Of a stretch of DNA of 64,000 bases, positions 27,021 to 36,678 are shown in pieces. Position 1 is the first letter of the stretch. Every line of letters starts with the position of its first letter. The notes beneath the pieces were generated by a model that was not told the origin of the DNA, made no database searches, and was given only the letters and a program-made list of their open reading frames with translations. Both the position numbers and the translations under genes were made by a program. This DNA comes from Halegenticoccus soli (lineage in GTDB: Archaea; Halobacteriota; Halobacteria; Halobacteriales; Haloferacaceae). The stretch lies in contig NZ_PEND01000002.1 of the NCBI RefSeq assembly GCF_002844195.1, positions 666,648 to 730,647 of the forward strand, read 5' to 3'.

Positions 27021-28628
27021 TCACATCGCGAATCCGTCGAACCGCCGCGCCGCGAGTCGATACGACACCCAGCCGAGTCCCCCGACGAGCGCGAGCGCCG
27101 CGGACGCGCCGCCGAGGCGGACGACGGCGGGCGCGATTCCGGTTATCTCGCCCGCGAAGGCTGCGAACGCCGGAACGCCCGCGACGAGTCCGGGGAGCGC
27201 GGTCGCGAGGAGAAGCGCCGAGTAGACCGCGAACGCGGTCACGCTCGGGACGACCGCCTCGCGGCTGCGGCTGATCCGCGCCGCTTCGAACCGCGGGAAC
27301 GCGACGCCGACGCCAGTCGCTAACCCGGCGGCCCCGGCGCACGCGATCGGGGCGGCGGCCGTCAGCGCGACCGCGGTGGCGGCGGACAGCGGACTGAGCG
27401 CTCCGAGAACGCCCGCGAGAACGGCGGTCGTCGGGACCCCGCAGAGCGCCAGCCCGCGGAGGAACGATCGCCCGTCGACCCCCGTCGTCAGCGTCGACGG
27501 GAGTGCGGCGCCTTCGTCGCCAAGCGGGTTGAGCGTGAACGCCGCGCCGGTCGCCCACGCGCCGTACAGGACGAGGAACGGGGGGAGCGTCGCCGGCACG
27601 GCGCGGGTCTGGACGGCCTCGAAGAGGGGCTGCACGACGAAGAACAGCGGGTACGCCACGAAGACGAGCTTGATCGGAGCGCGCCGCGCGCGGAGCCAGC
27701 TCTTCCGAGCGACCGCCGCGGTCGGGCGGTCGGCGAGCCGGTCGAAGACGCCGACGGCACTGCGCGTCGGCGCGCCGGACCGCTCGACGTCCGCCGCCGC
27801 GGACTCCGGGCGAACGCCGTCGGCGTACCAGAGCGTCCCGGCGAGCGACACCGCGGCCGCGAGCGACAGCGGCACCGCCGCGGCCGTCAGAGACACCGCG
27901 AGCGCCGCCCGGACGGCGTTCGCGTCCGGTGTCGCCGCCACCAGCGCGAGATCGGCGAACCAGCCGAGCGGCGAGTCCGCGAGCGCGCCGACGACCGGCG
28001 CGAACACCGTTCCCTGCGATTGCGTCGCGAACACGCCGACGTAGGCGAGGAACGCGACCGCCCAGAGCAGCCCCCGTCGGCGGGCGACGAACGCCGAGCG
28101 GACGGCGAGGTTCTTCGCCGCGAGTCCGGCGGCGAACCCGGCGAGCAGGCCGGTCGCGGCGAGCGCCAGCGCGACGGTCGCAACGCTCGCGGCCGATCCC
28201 GCCCCGACCCCGAAGGCGACCGCCACGACCAGCGTCGGCGCGCCGATGTAGGCGAGTAGGCAGGCGAACTCCGCGAGGGCGAGGCCGCCGACCAGGTCGC
28301 GGTGCGGCACGGTCGTGAGGAGGCCGTCGAGCGCGTCGGGGGTCGCGCCCTTGGTCAGCGTGCGGAAGAGGACGACAGCGGTCACCACGAACCAGCCGCC
28401 CGCGGCCGCCGTGCGCGCTGCGCCGACGGCGTCGAGTCCGCCGTCGCGGACCGCCCGTCCCGCGAAGAGCGCGGCGAGGCCGGCGGCGCCGACGAAGACG
28501 AGCAGAAAGAGGCCGGCGATGGCGAGAGCCACGGCCTGAAGCGGATTATCGGCGAGGGCCCGCCGGCGGCGTCGGATCTCGACGCGGGCGATCAGCGCCG
28601 CGCGGCGCGGGTCGGGGAGGGCGATCAC
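27021..28628 (-). CDS. ABC exporter permease subunit
   Basis: About 535 residues with many Ala/Leu/Val-rich membrane helices (roughly 12-14), typical of haloarchaeal ABC-2-like permeases. The GTG start at 28626-28628 overlaps the stop of the ATPase gene (GTGA), so the two are translationally coupled. The frame stays open far upstream through the ATPase gene, but that part is a shadow. No substrate-specific motif is visible; candidates are drugs, lipids or peptides. Confidence 0.82.
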   Translation of the reverse strand: MIALPDPRRAALIARVEIRRRRRALADNPLQAVALAIAGLFLLVFVGAAGLAALFAGRAVRDGGLDAVGAARTAAAGGWFVVTAVVLFRTLTKGATPDALDGLLTTVPHRDLVGGLALAEFACLLAYIGAPTLVVAVAFGVGAGSAASVATVALALAATGLLAGFAAGLAAKNLAVRSAFVARRRGLLWAVAFLAYVGVFATQSQGTVFAPVVGALADSPLGWFADLALVAATPDANAVRAALAVSLTAAAVPLSLAAAVSLAGTLWYADGVRPESAAADVERSGAPTRSAVGVFDRLADRPTAAVARKSWLRARRAPIKLVFVAYPLFFVVQPLFEAVQTRAVPATLPPFLVLYGAWATGAAFTLNPLGDEGAALPSTLTTGVDGRSFLRGLALCGVPTTAVLAGVLGALSPLSAATAVALTAAAPIACAGAAGLATGVGVAFPRFEAARISRSREAVVPSVTAFAVYSALLLATALPGLVAGVPAFAAFAGEITGIAPAVVRLGGASAALALVGGLGWVSYRLAARRFDGFAM

Positions 28629-29383
28629 GCCGTCGGGGAGCCGACGGCGTTCTCGGCCGTCAGTTCGAGGAACGCGTCCTCCAGCGTCCGCCCCTCGCCG
28701 CTCTCGGCGCGGCGCTTGAGCGACGCGGGCGACCCTTCGGCGACGAGCTCGCCGTCGTAGAGGACGCCGACCGCGTCGGCGAGCTCGTCGACGACGGGGA
28801 GGATGTGCGTCGAGAGGAACACGGTCGCGTCGTCGTCGGCGAGGTCGGCGATCGTGTCGCGCACGGTCCGCGCCGCCCGCGGGTCGAGTCCGCTGGTCGG
28901 CTCGTCGAGGAACAGCACCGCCGGGTCGTGGAGCATCGCGGCGATGATCCCGGTCTTCTGCTTCATCCCCTTCGAGTACGACGAGATGCGCTTGTCGGCC
29001 TCGTCGGCCAGGTCGAAGCGGTCGAGGAGCCGCCCGATTCGCTCGTCGGCCTCGTCGCCCGGGACGTTCCGCAGGCCGGCGACGTACGTCAGCTGTTCCC
29101 GCCCGGTGAGCTCGTCGAAGAGCGGCGGCTCCTCGGGGAGGTAGCCGATTCGGCCGACGACGGCGTCGCGGTCCGTGATCGGCCGGCCGGCGACGCGCGC
29201 CTCGCCGGTCGTCGGCCGGGTGAGCGTCGTCAGCATCCGCATCGTCGTCGTCTTGCCGGCGCCGTTCGGGCCGAGAAACCCGTAGACGGTTCCGGCCGGG
29301 ACCGAGAGGTCGAGCGATTCGACCGCCGTCTCGTCTCCGTAGCGCTTCGTCAGACCGTCTGCCGCGATCGCGGGGGAGGGCAC
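28625..29383 (-). CDS. ABC exporter ATP-binding subunit
   Basis: 252 residues with Walker A GPNGAGKTTT, Q-loop YLPEEPP, signature SYSKGMKQK, Walker B AVLFLDEPTSGLD and the H-loop THILPVVDEL. The alternative signature and the helical C-terminal tail are typical of ABC-2 type export ATPases (NatA/CcmA-like). It is encoded first, overlapping its permease by four bases. The ATG at 29381-29383 lies 45 bases after the methyltransferase stop on the same strand. Confidence 0.92.
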   Translation of the reverse strand: MPSPAIAADGLTKRYGDETAVESLDLSVPAGTVYGFLGPNGAGKTTTMRMLTTLTRPTTGEARVAGRPITDRDAVVGRIGYLPEEPPLFDELTGREQLTYVAGLRNVPGDEADERIGRLLDRFDLADEADKRISSYSKGMKQKTGIIAAMLHDPAVLFLDEPTSGLDPRAARTVRDTIADLADDDATVFLSTHILPVVDELADAVGVLYDGELVAEGSPASLKRRAESGEGRTLEDAFLELTAENAVGSPTA

Positions 29384-29428
29384 GGTCCCCGCATTGGACG
29401 GGGGAACAATAGCGTTGTCCGTTTGACG

Positions 29429-30142
29429 TTACCGCGCGGTCCCCGCGCTCAGCCGAGCGAACCCGAGCGCGTGCGTCGAGTAGTGAGCGTCGTCGCACGC
29501 CTCACGGAGCGCCCGGTGGGCGGCCGCGACCCGCGCGTCGAGCGCCCGCGTCGCCTCGCGCCCCCGCCTGCGCGAACCCGGCGGCGACCCGGCGAGCACG
29601 AGCGCCTCGAAGACCGGGTTCAGCGCCGCGGCCGCCGGGCGGGTGCTCCGAGCCAGGTCGAGCAGCCCGATCCGGCCGCCCGGTCCGACGAGATCGGCCC
29701 ACGTTCGAACCGCAGCGGTCGGGTCGGGGAGCATGCCGGAGACGAACGACGAGAAGACGGCGTCGGGCCGCCGAGACGGCATATCGCCGTCGCGTTCGCC
29801 TCGGCCCGAGACCGGCGGCCGGATCGCGTCGCCGCGAACGGCGTGGACGTTCTCCCACCCCTCGTGGCCGATCCGCGCCCGCGCGCGGCGGAGCACGCCC
29901 GGCGAGAAGTCGACGCCGACGACCGCGCCGTCGGGGCCGACACGATCGCGCAGGTAGGGGAAGTTCGCCCCGGTCCCGCAGCCCACCTCGACGACCGCGT
30001 CCCCCGGTTCGAGCGCGAGCGCGTCCGCCGCGCGCGAGCGGAGGCTCCCGACGCCGGGAGCGCGAGTGGCGAGCGCGTCGTACAGGCGGGCCCACCGGGT
30101 GTAAAACGCCTGCGCGGTCGCCGCGCCGTCTCCGGCGGTCAT
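29429..30142 (-). CDS. Class I SAM-dependent methyltransferase
   Basis: The 237-residue Rossmann methyltransferase has the SAM motif I VVEVGCGTGANFPYL, followed by AVVGVDFSPGVLRRAR, VHAVRGDAI and post-motif LLDLA. It resembles UbiE/ArsM-like small-molecule methyltransferases. The C-terminal half is Arg-rich and divergent. The ATG at 30140-30142 overlaps the stop of the ThiR-like gene (ATGA), so it is the third gene of a dcd-thiR-methyltransferase operon. Substrate unknown. Confidence 0.82.
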   Translation of the reverse strand: MTAGDGAATAQAFYTRWARLYDALATRAPGVGSLRSRAADALALEPGDAVVEVGCGTGANFPYLRDRVGPDGAVVGVDFSPGVLRRARARIGHEGWENVHAVRGDAIRPPVSGRGERDGDMPSRRPDAVFSSFVSGMLPDPTAAVRTWADLVGPGGRIGLLDLARSTRPAAAALNPVFEALVLAGSPPGSRRRGREATRALDARVAAAHRALREACDDAHYSTHALGFARLSAGTAR

Positions 30143-31050
30143 CGCTCGGACAGCAGCACGTCGCGGACCGCCGCCGCCGCGGTCGGGGCGTCGGGCGCGA
30201 GGACGTACGTGATCGGCTCGATGCCGTACCCGCCGGTCTGATAGAGCACGAACGTCTCGCCCGCGTCGCGCTCGCGGAGCGCCTCGACGATCGGATCGGT
30301 CGGCGCTTCCGGATCGAACTCGACCGTCTCGTACCCCGCCCCCGCGAAGGAGTCGACGATGTCGGGATCGTAGCGGATGTTGACGGCGGCGCGGGCGTCC
30401 GCGCCGGCCTCGCGCGCCGAGAGCAGCACGCCCGCGACGTGCTCGCTGACGCCGAACTCCGGATCGCCGGGCAGCGTCGCCCGCCCCTTCACGTCGACGA
30501 TCCGCCCCGGCACCGCCGCGACGTCGTCGATCGTGGCGGCGTCGGGCAGGCACTCGACGAGGTTCGAACCGACGTTCGGAACCAGCCCGGCGAACCCGCT
30601 CGCGTTGGTCAGCGTCCGCAGGCCGCGCCGGACGGACGAGAGCACCCGCTCGGTCGCGCGCAGCGCGCTTTCCGGATCGTGGATGTCGAACTCGCCCTCG
30701 AACGCGGCGAGTGCCGGCATCGCCTCCTCGTGCATCACCGCCAGGAGGTCACTGTCCTCCAGCCGGCGGATGAGCACCTCGGCCTCGACGAGCGCCTGAA
30801 CCTGGCTCATTTCGCCCGTCGCGAGCCCCTCGCCGATGCGCTCGACGAGGCCCCTGACGCGCTCGTCCTCCAGGAACTCCCGCCTGCGACCGACCTCGCC
30901 GTGGGCGTACTTCGACACCGCGCTCTGGCTGATCCCGAGCGCGTCTGCCACCTCGCGCTGGGTGAACCCGCGATCCCGGAGGTCCTCCGCGAGCATCGAG
31001 CGGAACGTCGGCAGGAACTCCTCGACGACGATCTCCTCTATGAACTTCAT
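30139..31050 (-). CDS. ThiR-like regulator: HTH plus ThiN domain
   Basis: 303 residues. An N-terminal XRE-type HTH (about 20-60: [20 protein letters not shown]) is followed by a linker with repeated helices. A C-terminal ThiN-type domain (about 125-300) contains [29 protein letters not shown] in two parts and [21 protein letters not shown]. ThiN alone is a thiamine-phosphate synthase; fused to an HTH it is the archaeal thiamine regulator ThiR. It probably controls thi4, thiE and thiM nearby. The start overlaps the dcd stop (ATGA). Confidence 0.88.
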   Translation of the reverse strand: MKFIEEIVVEEFLPTFRSMLAEDLRDRGFTQREVADALGISQSAVSKYAHGEVGRRREFLEDERVRGLVERIGEGLATGEMSQVQALVEAEVLIRRLEDSDLLAVMHEEAMPALAAFEGEFDIHDPESALRATERVLSSVRRGLRTLTNASGFAGLVPNVGSNLVECLPDAATIDDVAAVPGRIVDVKGRATLPGDPEFGVSEHVAGVLLSAREAGADARAAVNIRYDPDIVDSFAGAGYETVEFDPEAPTDPIVEALRERDAGETFVLYQTGGYGIEPITYVLAPDAPTAAAAVRDVLLSER

Positions 31051-33062
31051 TTGCGTCCGAACTCGGGGTCGTCCTGAATGCGCGACGCCTGCGGCCCGAC
31101 CTGGTCCTGGTACTTCGAACCGCGCTCCGCGCCGTAGGGGCGCTCGGCGGGGCTCTTGAGCTCGGTGAACACGAGCTGGGAGATGCGCATTCCGGGCGTG
31201 AGCGCCACGGGCGCGGTGCCGAGGTTCGACAGTTCGAGCGTCACCTGCCCGCGGTACCCCGGATCGATGTAGCCGGCGGTATTCGAAAGGAACACGCCGC
31301 CGAATCCTCCCAAGAAGTTCTCGATGTGACGCCCGTTCGGCTGAACCTCCAGGTCGTATGTAGTCTCGTACCGCTCGGTCGCTTCCACAGAGACGACACG
31401 TTCGAATCGGACAGATTCGGCCAATATGTCATCGAGACGAGTTACGTCTGCTCCGTGCTCGGCGTAGCAGTCCCGTAACTCGCGCAGCGTGTCCCGCTTG
31501 ACCGCGTCATACGCTCTGTTTTCGACGTTCGAGATACTCGATTTTGAAGACCGCCCTATCGCCTCTGCGGCGTCAGCCATCGTAAGCCCGGCCTCTCTTC
31601 GGAGCGAACGCAATAGGGTGGACGGATTGGGAACGCACTGTCCGCGCTTGTAGGCGTCTTCACAGAAGTCGATCGCCCATTGGGTCCTCGTTTCGCCGTT
31701 CCCGTTGCTCCTGTCGCGACAGTACGTCGATGTGTACTTTCCAAGACGACTTCCGAGGTACGTCACACGGTTCGCGAGGTCTTCATTGGCTGTGAAAAGC
31801 GTGCTTCGTCCGTCACGACGATGGCCGTCGCCGTCGAGCAGTCCGTCGAGGAGCGAAGCGAGGACTTCGTTACTCCAGTTCCACGCGTGTTCTGGAATGT
31901 TCTTCTCACTGCCGGCACCAGCTAGCTCTTCGAAGATCTTAGACCAGAGTGCGGAACAAACAGTGAGATAGCTCACACCGTCCGGACCCTCTTGCCGAGA
32001 TAGCGGCACGTCTCGCTGGCCGAACCACGCGGCAACGCGGTCTAGATACGCGTCCTCCTTATTTGTGAAAATAAGTTGCTTGCGTCGAGCATACCCCTCT
32101 GCGATATAGAATCCGAGGATCCAACCGAGTTCAGGCGTCACCGAAAGGTGCCGAGACGTGCGGGTTTCGCTTTGCTTGAACGCAATCTCTGCGTCTTCCG
32201 GGGCGGCACGCCATCCCACCGCGGGGAATGGAGCGCTCACACGCCGTTCGTAATGTTGACGGGAGCCCGAGGGAACACTCGACCAGTCTACTTCGGCGAA
32301 ACCATCGGTCGCGTAAACGACGATGTCTTCGTCGTCGTCGTCAATCAGCGACAGCAGATCGATTTCCGTCTCTTCGCCCCGTGGTCCGGGGAGTACACCC
32401 GGGACCATCACAAGCTCACCCACGGCGTCTTCGCTGGCGAGGCGGGTCACTCCACCGTCGGCATCGAGTGTGAACACGTTGTGATCCTTCGTGACGTGTA
32501 CTTCGCGTCCGGACTCTAACGTAACGCGATAGATGCGCGTTCGAGGGTTAGTGATGTAATCCGTCACATCGTGTGTTCGGACCCGGAGCGTGGCCGGATT
32601 GAACGAGACTGCGCGTGCGTCGATTTCGTTCTCGACAACGTGACCGATCTCATAGAACCCGAAACCATCCTTCGGCGTCCAGAGGAACACTTCTTCGTCG
32701 TATGGCAGTGACGCATGCACCACGACCGCCAGCCGCCCGAGCGACGAGCGCCCCTCGACGTTGGCGACGAGGTCCGGCGGGACCTCGACGCGCTCCTTCG
32801 TCGTTCCGAGGACGAAGTCACCCGGGTGGAGGATGAACTCGTCGCCCTCGTCGACGACCGTCTCCCTGATGTACTCGCTCACCTCCTCCTCGCGGTTCGG
32901 GTGGATGCAGGAGATGTTGGTCCGCTGGAACTCCAGGAACTCCGAACCGAGCCGGAGGTCGATACTCGCCGGCTGGACCTGCGTGTCCACGTCGTCGATC
33001 GGGTCGACGACGAGGTCGCCGTCGCGGAGCCGCGCGAGCAGGTCGGTGTCCGAGAGGATCAT
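31047..33062 (-). CDS. dcd: dCTP deaminase precursor with intein
   Basis: 671 codons encode a 194-residue dCTP deaminase split by a 477-residue intein. The N-extein (1-117) begins [12 protein letters not shown] and ends [14 protein letters not shown]; the C-extein (77 residues) begins [19 protein letters not shown]. Joined, they restore the active-site motif [12 protein letters not shown], with the catalytic Glu in TLELSN. The enzyme converts dCTP to dUTP for dTTP synthesis. Splicing is needed for activity because the intein splits that motif. The open frame upstream of ATG 33060-33062 is not coding-like. It is the first gene of an operon with thiR and a methyltransferase. Confidence 0.92.
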   Translation of the reverse strand: MILSDTDLLARLRDGDLVVDPIDDVDTQVQPASIDLRLGSEFLEFQRTNISCIHPNREEEVSEYIRETVVDEGDEFILHPGDFVLGTTKERVEVPPDLVANVEGRSSLGRLAVVVHASLPYDEEVFLWTPKDGFGFYEIGHVVENEIDARAVSFNPATLRVRTHDVTDYITNPRTRIYRVTLESGREVHVTKDHNVFTLDADGGVTRLASEDAVGELVMVPGVLPGPRGEETEIDLLSLIDDDDEDIVVYATDGFAEVDWSSVPSGSRQHYERRVSAPFPAVGWRAAPEDAEIAFKQSETRTSRHLSVTPELGWILGFYIAEGYARRKQLIFTNKEDAYLDRVAAWFGQRDVPLSRQEGPDGVSYLTVCSALWSKIFEELAGAGSEKNIPEHAWNWSNEVLASLLDGLLDGDGHRRDGRSTLFTANEDLANRVTYLGSRLGKYTSTYCRDRSNGNGETRTQWAIDFCEDAYKRGQCVPNPSTLLRSLRREAGLTMADAAEAIGRSSKSSISNVENRAYDAVKRDTLRELRDCYAEHGADVTRLDDILAESVRFERVVSVEATERYETTYDLEVQPNGRHIENFLGGFGGVFLSNTAGYIDPGYRGQVTLELSNLGTAPVALTPGMRISQLVFTELKSPAERPYGAERGSKYQDQVGPQASRIQDDPEFGRK
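31281..32711 (-). mobile_element. Intein with LAGLIDADG homing endonuclease in dcd
   Basis: The 477-residue element runs from Ser ([11 protein letters not shown], block A) to Asn before Thr of the C-extein (GGVFLSN/T). Block B is HVTKDHNVF (Thr-x2-His) and block F is [19 protein letters not shown]. Two LAGLIDADG helices, [12 protein letters not shown] (about 32097-32132) and [10 protein letters not shown] (about 31817-31850), keep their acidic residues, so the endonuclease may be active. An extra XRE-like HTH lies near 31470-31625. The penultimate residue is Ser, not the usual His. DNA is visibly more AT-rich than the exteins. Confidence 0.92.
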
Positions 33063-33100
33063 ACAGTGGTGGGCGCGCTCACGCATGTAAAGTTTCCCGG

Positions 33101-33180
33101 TCACGCGGCGGAGGGGGCGGCCGCGCGGTGGCGGCGACGACCGCGCGGCGGCGGGGACGACTGCGCGGCGGAGGGAACGT
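33101..33180. repeat. Four tandem imperfect 20-bp repeats
   Basis: Units 33101-33120, 33121-33140, 33141-33160 and 33161-33180 follow a (C/T)(C/T)(A/G/C)CGCGG(C/T)GG pattern with exact 20-base period. They lie between the divergent dcd and pth2 genes. Confidence 0.65.
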
Positions 33181-33328
33181 TCGCGCCGGACGCCACCGGA
33201 CACCCGATCGCGGGGCTGGACGCCGCCGGACTCGACCACGGGGAGCGAGCCGGTAGCGGGAAGGTGGATCGAACGGGTCGAAAGACTCGATAGCAGGAGA
33301 TTTACCGCCGCGCCGGGGATGGGGTGGC

Positions 33329-33667
33329 ATGAAACAGGCCATCGTCGCCCGCGCGGATCTCGGGATGGGCCGGGGAAAGCTCGCCGCGCAGGTCGCCCAC
33401 GCCTCGCTGTCCGCCTACGAGGACGCCGACGCGAAGACCCGCCGCGCCTGGAAGGGCGAGGGCCAGAAGAAGGTCGTCCTGAAGGCGAGCGGCGAGGCGG
33501 AGCTGTTCGAACTCGCCGACGCGGCCGAGCGGGAGGGCCTCCCGAACGCGATCATCCGCGATGCGGGCCACACGCAGCTCGAACCGGGGACGGTGACGGC
33601 GCTCGCGGTCGGTCCCGGACCGGACGATGTCGTGGACCGCGTGACCGGCGACCTCTCTCTGTACTGA
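33329..33667 (+). CDS. pth2: Peptidyl-tRNA hydrolase, archaeal Pth2 type
   Basis: The 112-residue Pth2 releases peptidyl-tRNA that has dropped off ribosomes. The family opening [20 protein letters not shown] is followed by [22 protein letters not shown] and the C-terminal [22 protein letters not shown], which carries the catalytic Asp/His/Thr surface. Length is normal. ATG 33329 follows a TATA-like AGATTTACC by 25-30 bases. It is divergent from dcd. Confidence 0.95.
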   Translation: MKQAIVARADLGMGRGKLAAQVAHASLSAYEDADAKTRRAWKGEGQKKVVLKASGEAELFELADAAEREGLPNAIIRDAGHTQLEPGTVTALAVGPGPDDVVDRVTGDLSLY

Positions 33668-33775
33668 TTGCCGGCTCTCGGAGCTCTCCGCACTGACCGT
33701 CGGTTCCCCGCGCTGTCTGATCCGACCCGACGGACATCGACCGCCGTTTCCCCTCTCCTTCGGCGGCTCCCGCGG

Positions 33776-34165
33776 TCAGACCATCTCCTCCGCCGTGTCG
33801 ACTCCGACGACGACGCCCGCCGTGTCGCCGTCGAACCGGCCGCTCTTCACCGCCGCGTCGAACAGCAGCCGCGCCTGCTCCGCGTGGGCGCGACGGACCG
33901 CGTCCGCGACCCGGCCGTCGACGTCGAGATCGGCCGTCAGCGATTCCCACTCGTCGGCGTCGACGAGGTAGGCGCGCCTGCCCGACGCGGTGACGTAGTC
34001 GTACTCCGCCTCGTAGGCCGAGTGACGGCCCAAGAGCTCCGCGTCGAGCACGACGAGCGCGTCGGCCAACTCGTCCGCCGGCACCCCGCTTTCGTCCGCG
34101 ACCCGGCGGACGACCGCGACGTCGATCGGCGACTCCCGCGCTTCGGTGGTCGGATCGTCTGACAT
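33776..34165 (-). CDS. Haloarchaeal protein of unknown function
   Basis: 129 residues, acidic, not recognised. It is predicted mostly helical: IDVAVVRRVADESGVPADEL suggests a small helical DNA- or protein-binding module near the N-terminus. A short strand segment (YEAEYDYVTASGRRAYLVDADEW) follows, with two long helices at the C-terminus. No signal peptide, membrane helix or metal motif. It sits between pth2 and truD but on the opposite strand. Confidence 0.6.
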   Translation of the reverse strand: MSDDPTTEARESPIDVAVVRRVADESGVPADELADALVVLDAELLGRHSAYEAEYDYVTASGRRAYLVDADEWESLTADLDVDGRVADAVRRAHAEQARLLFDAAVKSGRFDGDTAGVVVGVDTAEEMV

Positions 34166-34225
34166 CGTGTCGTCCGTCCCGTTCGGGGGCGGTGCGGTTG
34201 GAAGTTCCGGCCGAGGCGGGAGAAT

Positions 34226-34295
34226 CGACGAGGCGGGAAGACGCGCGGACGAGGTGAGGAGAGCGACGAGGCGGGGAGACGCGCGGACGGGGCGG
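34226..34295. repeat. Two ~31-bp direct repeats upstream of truD
   Basis: Copies at 34226-34256 and 34264-34295 share CGACGAGGCGGG(A/G)AGACGCGCGGACG(A/G)GG with a 38-base period. The following GGCGGCGGAGGGAACG matches the last unit of the 20-bp array at 33161-33179. Confidence 0.55.
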
Positions 34296-34415
34296 CGGAG
34301 GGAACGCTCCGGCCGGAGGAGGGGAACCGCGGCCGGCGGATGGTGAGTTTAACCTCGCTCCGGAAGAACGGTCGGGTACGATGCACTGCGAGCACGCGAT
34401 CGGAGGGGCCCCCTG

Positions 34416-35891
34416 ATGCGCGAGGCGCACCCCGTCGAGCGGCAGGTCGGCATGGAGTACTACGCGAGCGACGCCGACGGGATCGGCGGCGTCCTCCGGG
34501 TCGAGCCCGAGGACTTCCGCGTGCGCGAGCTGGAGCGGTTCGACCCCGAGCCGATCGCCGCGGACCCGGGGGCGTACGGCCACCTCGTGCTCCGGGTCAC
34601 GCTCCGGGGCTGGGACACGAACGACTTCGCGTCCCGGCTGTCCGACGCGCTCGGGATCAGCCGCGAGCGGGTCTCCTGGGCGGGCACGAAGGACAAGCAC
34701 GCCGTCACGACCCAGCTCTTCACCGTCCGCGGGGTCGACCCCGACGACCTCCCCGAGATCCGCGACGCGGAGATCGAGGCGCTCGGCCGCGCCGGCCGAT
34801 CGCTCGGGTTCGGCGACCTCGCCGGTAACGCGTTCGAGATCCGCGTCCGCGACCCCGACCGCCCGGACGGCGTCGACGCGATCACCGGGGAGCTCCGGGC
34901 GTTCGCGTCCGGCGGGCGAGGGGACGGGGAGGCAGGTGGAGACGGAAACGAAGACGGAGACGGAATCGGAACCGGGACGGAGAGCGCCGCCGGTGACGAC
35001 CGGGGCGACCCGGTCGGCGCGAACGACGGCGCGGCGGGCAAAAACGGCCCGATCGGCGTCCCCAACTACTTCGGCCAGCAGCGCTTCGGCAGCCTGCGGC
35101 CGATCACCCACCGGGTCGGCCTCCGCGTGGTTCGCGGCGAGTGGCGAGAGGCGGTGCTCGCGTACGCGGGCACGCCGTTCGAGACCGAACCCGAGGAGAC
35201 GCGGGAGGCGCGCGCGTTCGTCGACGACCAGGCCGCGAGCGACGAGCCGGACTGGCGGGCGGCGCTCGAACGGATGCCCTCGCGGCTGGGCTACGAGCGA
35301 GCGATGCTCCACCGACTCGCGGAGGACGGGGCGGAGACGGACGCGGACTTCCGCCGCGCGCTCGAAGCCGTCCCCTCGAACCTCCAGCGGCTGTTCGTCA
35401 ACGCCGCCCAGTCGTACGCTTTCAACCGCATCCTGAGCGAGAGGCTTCGCCGGGGGCTGCCCTTTCACCGCCCCGTCGAGGGGGACGTGGTCTGTTTCGC
35501 GGACCGCGACGCACCCGACGGGGTGGTCGTCCCCGTCCCGGACGCGGACCGCACCCAGCGCGTCACCGGGCGGCGGGTCGAAATCGTGGCGAAACACTGC
35601 GAGCGCGGCCGGGCGTTCGTCACCGCCCCGCTCGTCGGCACCGAGACCGAACTGGGCGGGGGCGAACCCGGCGAGGTCGAGCGCGACGTGCTCTCCGACC
35701 TCGGCGTCGAACCGTCTGACTTCGCGCTCCCCGGGAACTTCGAGTCGACTGGCACGCGGCGGGCAATCCTCGTCCGGACGGACGTGGGGATCGAGCGCGA
35801 TCCGCTCTCGTTCTCGTTCGCGCTCCCGAGCGGGTCGTACGCGACGGTCGTCATGCGCGAGTACCTGAAGGCGGGCCCGCTCGACCTGTAG
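34416..35891 (+). CDS. truD: tRNA pseudouridine(13) synthase
   Basis: The 491-residue TruD isomerises U13 of tRNAs. The catalytic Asp93 lies in the motif [12 protein letters not shown]; the other family motifs are [11 protein letters not shown] and [14 protein letters not shown] Gly/Asp/Glu-rich low-complexity insert (about residues 167-210) separates the N-terminal catalytic lobe from the FGQQRFG motif. The frame remains open through it, so it is probably a flexible surface loop. ATG 34416 begins just before the conserved [17 protein letters not shown]. It is not obviously operonic. Confidence 0.93.
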   Translation: MREAHPVERQVGMEYYASDADGIGGVLRVEPEDFRVRELERFDPEPIAADPGAYGHLVLRVTLRGWDTNDFASRLSDALGISRERVSWAGTKDKHAVTTQLFTVRGVDPDDLPEIRDAEIEALGRAGRSLGFGDLAGNAFEIRVRDPDRPDGVDAITGELRAFASGGRGDGEAGGDGNEDGDGIGTGTESAAGDDRGDPVGANDGAAGKNGPIGVPNYFGQQRFGSLRPITHRVGLRVVRGEWREAVLAYAGTPFETEPEETREARAFVDDQAASDEPDWRAALERMPSRLGYERAMLHRLAEDGAETDADFRRALEAVPSNLQRLFVNAAQSYAFNRILSERLRRGLPFHRPVEGDVVCFADRDAPDGVVVPVPDADRTQRVTGRRVEIVAKHCERGRAFVTAPLVGTETELGGGEPGEVERDVLSDLGVEPSDFALPGNFESTGTRRAILVRTDVGIERDPLSFSFALPSGSYATVVMREYLKAGPLDL

Positions 35892-35988
35892 CCGGCGGCC
35901 GACGGTCTCTCCCTTTCCCTTCCCCCTTCCTCTCCCCGCGACCGAAACCGTCATCCGCCTCGCGCGCAACCATCGACCGATACCACCG

Positions 35989-36678
35989 ATGAATGTCGAC
36001 TGGCGGACCTACCTCATCACGCAGGCGGACCTGTCCGCGGGGCGGACGACGCCGGAGATCGTCGGAGCCGCGATCGAGGGCGGCGTCGGCGTCGTCCAGT
36101 TGCGCGAAAAGCACGCGACCGTCCGCGAACGGCTCCGCGTCGGCCGCGAGGTTCGATCGCTGACGGCGGACGCGGGCGTCCTGTTCGTCGTGAACGACCG
36201 GGTCGACCTCGCGCTGGCGATCGACGCCGACGGGGTCCACCTCGGCGACGACGACCTCCCGATCGACGCGGCGCGCACCCTCCTCGGCGACGACGCCGTC
36301 GTCGGACGGTCGGTGTCGACCGTCGCGGGCGCGGAGCGGGCCGAGGCGGCGGGGGCGGACTACCTCGGCGTCGGCGCGGTGTTCCGAACGGAGTCGAAGG
36401 ACGTGACGCCCGAGCAGGCGGAACGCGGGGTCGAGACGGTCCGGCGCGTCGCCGACGCGGTCGACCTGCCGCTCGTCGGCGTCGGCGGGATCACCCCCGA
36501 GAACGCGCGCGAGGTCGCGGCCGCGGGAGCCGACGGCGTGGCCGTCATCACCGCGATCGCGGCGGCGGACGATCCCGCGGAGGCGACGCGGGCGCTCCGC
36601 GGGGCGGTCGACGCGGGGCGCGCGGAAGGCGGGAACGGCGCGAGCGCGGCGGGACCTGAGCGAGGTGCCGGCCGATGA
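35989..36678 (+). CDS. thiE: Thiamine-phosphate synthase
   Basis: The 229-residue ThiE barrel joins HMP diphosphate and thiazole phosphate to give thiamine phosphate. Signature segments are VVQLREKHATVRE (about 35-47), FVVNDRVDLALAIDADGVHLG, VGRSVSTVAGA, GADYLGVGAVFRTESK and VGVGGITPENA. A Gly/Ala/Glu-rich tail of about 20 residues is not part of the fold. The stop overlaps the thiM start (ATGA). A pyrimidine-rich tract (35904-35937) lies upstream. It likely belongs to a ThiR-controlled set with thi4. Confidence 0.94.
   Translation: MNVDWRTYLITQADLSAGRTTPEIVGAAIEGGVGVVQLREKHATVRERLRVGREVRSLTADAGVLFVVNDRVDLALAIDADGVHLGDDDLPIDAARTLLGDDAVVGRSVSTVAGAERAEAAGADYLGVGAVFRTESKDVTPEQAERGVETVRRVADAVDLPLVGVGGITPENAREVAAAGADGVAVITAIAAADDPAEATRALRGAVDAGRAEGGNGASAAGPERGAGR

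Noticed and set aside
28629..29498. Upstream extension of the ABC permease frame through the ATPase gene
   Set aside because: The extension is low-complexity Arg/Ala sequence antiparallel in frame to a clear ATPase; the GTG at 28626-28628 coupled to the ATPase stop is a better start.
35904..35937. Pyrimidine-rich tract considered as a truD terminator
   Set aside because: It lacks a run of T of five or more and has no hairpin, so terminator function cannot be supported.
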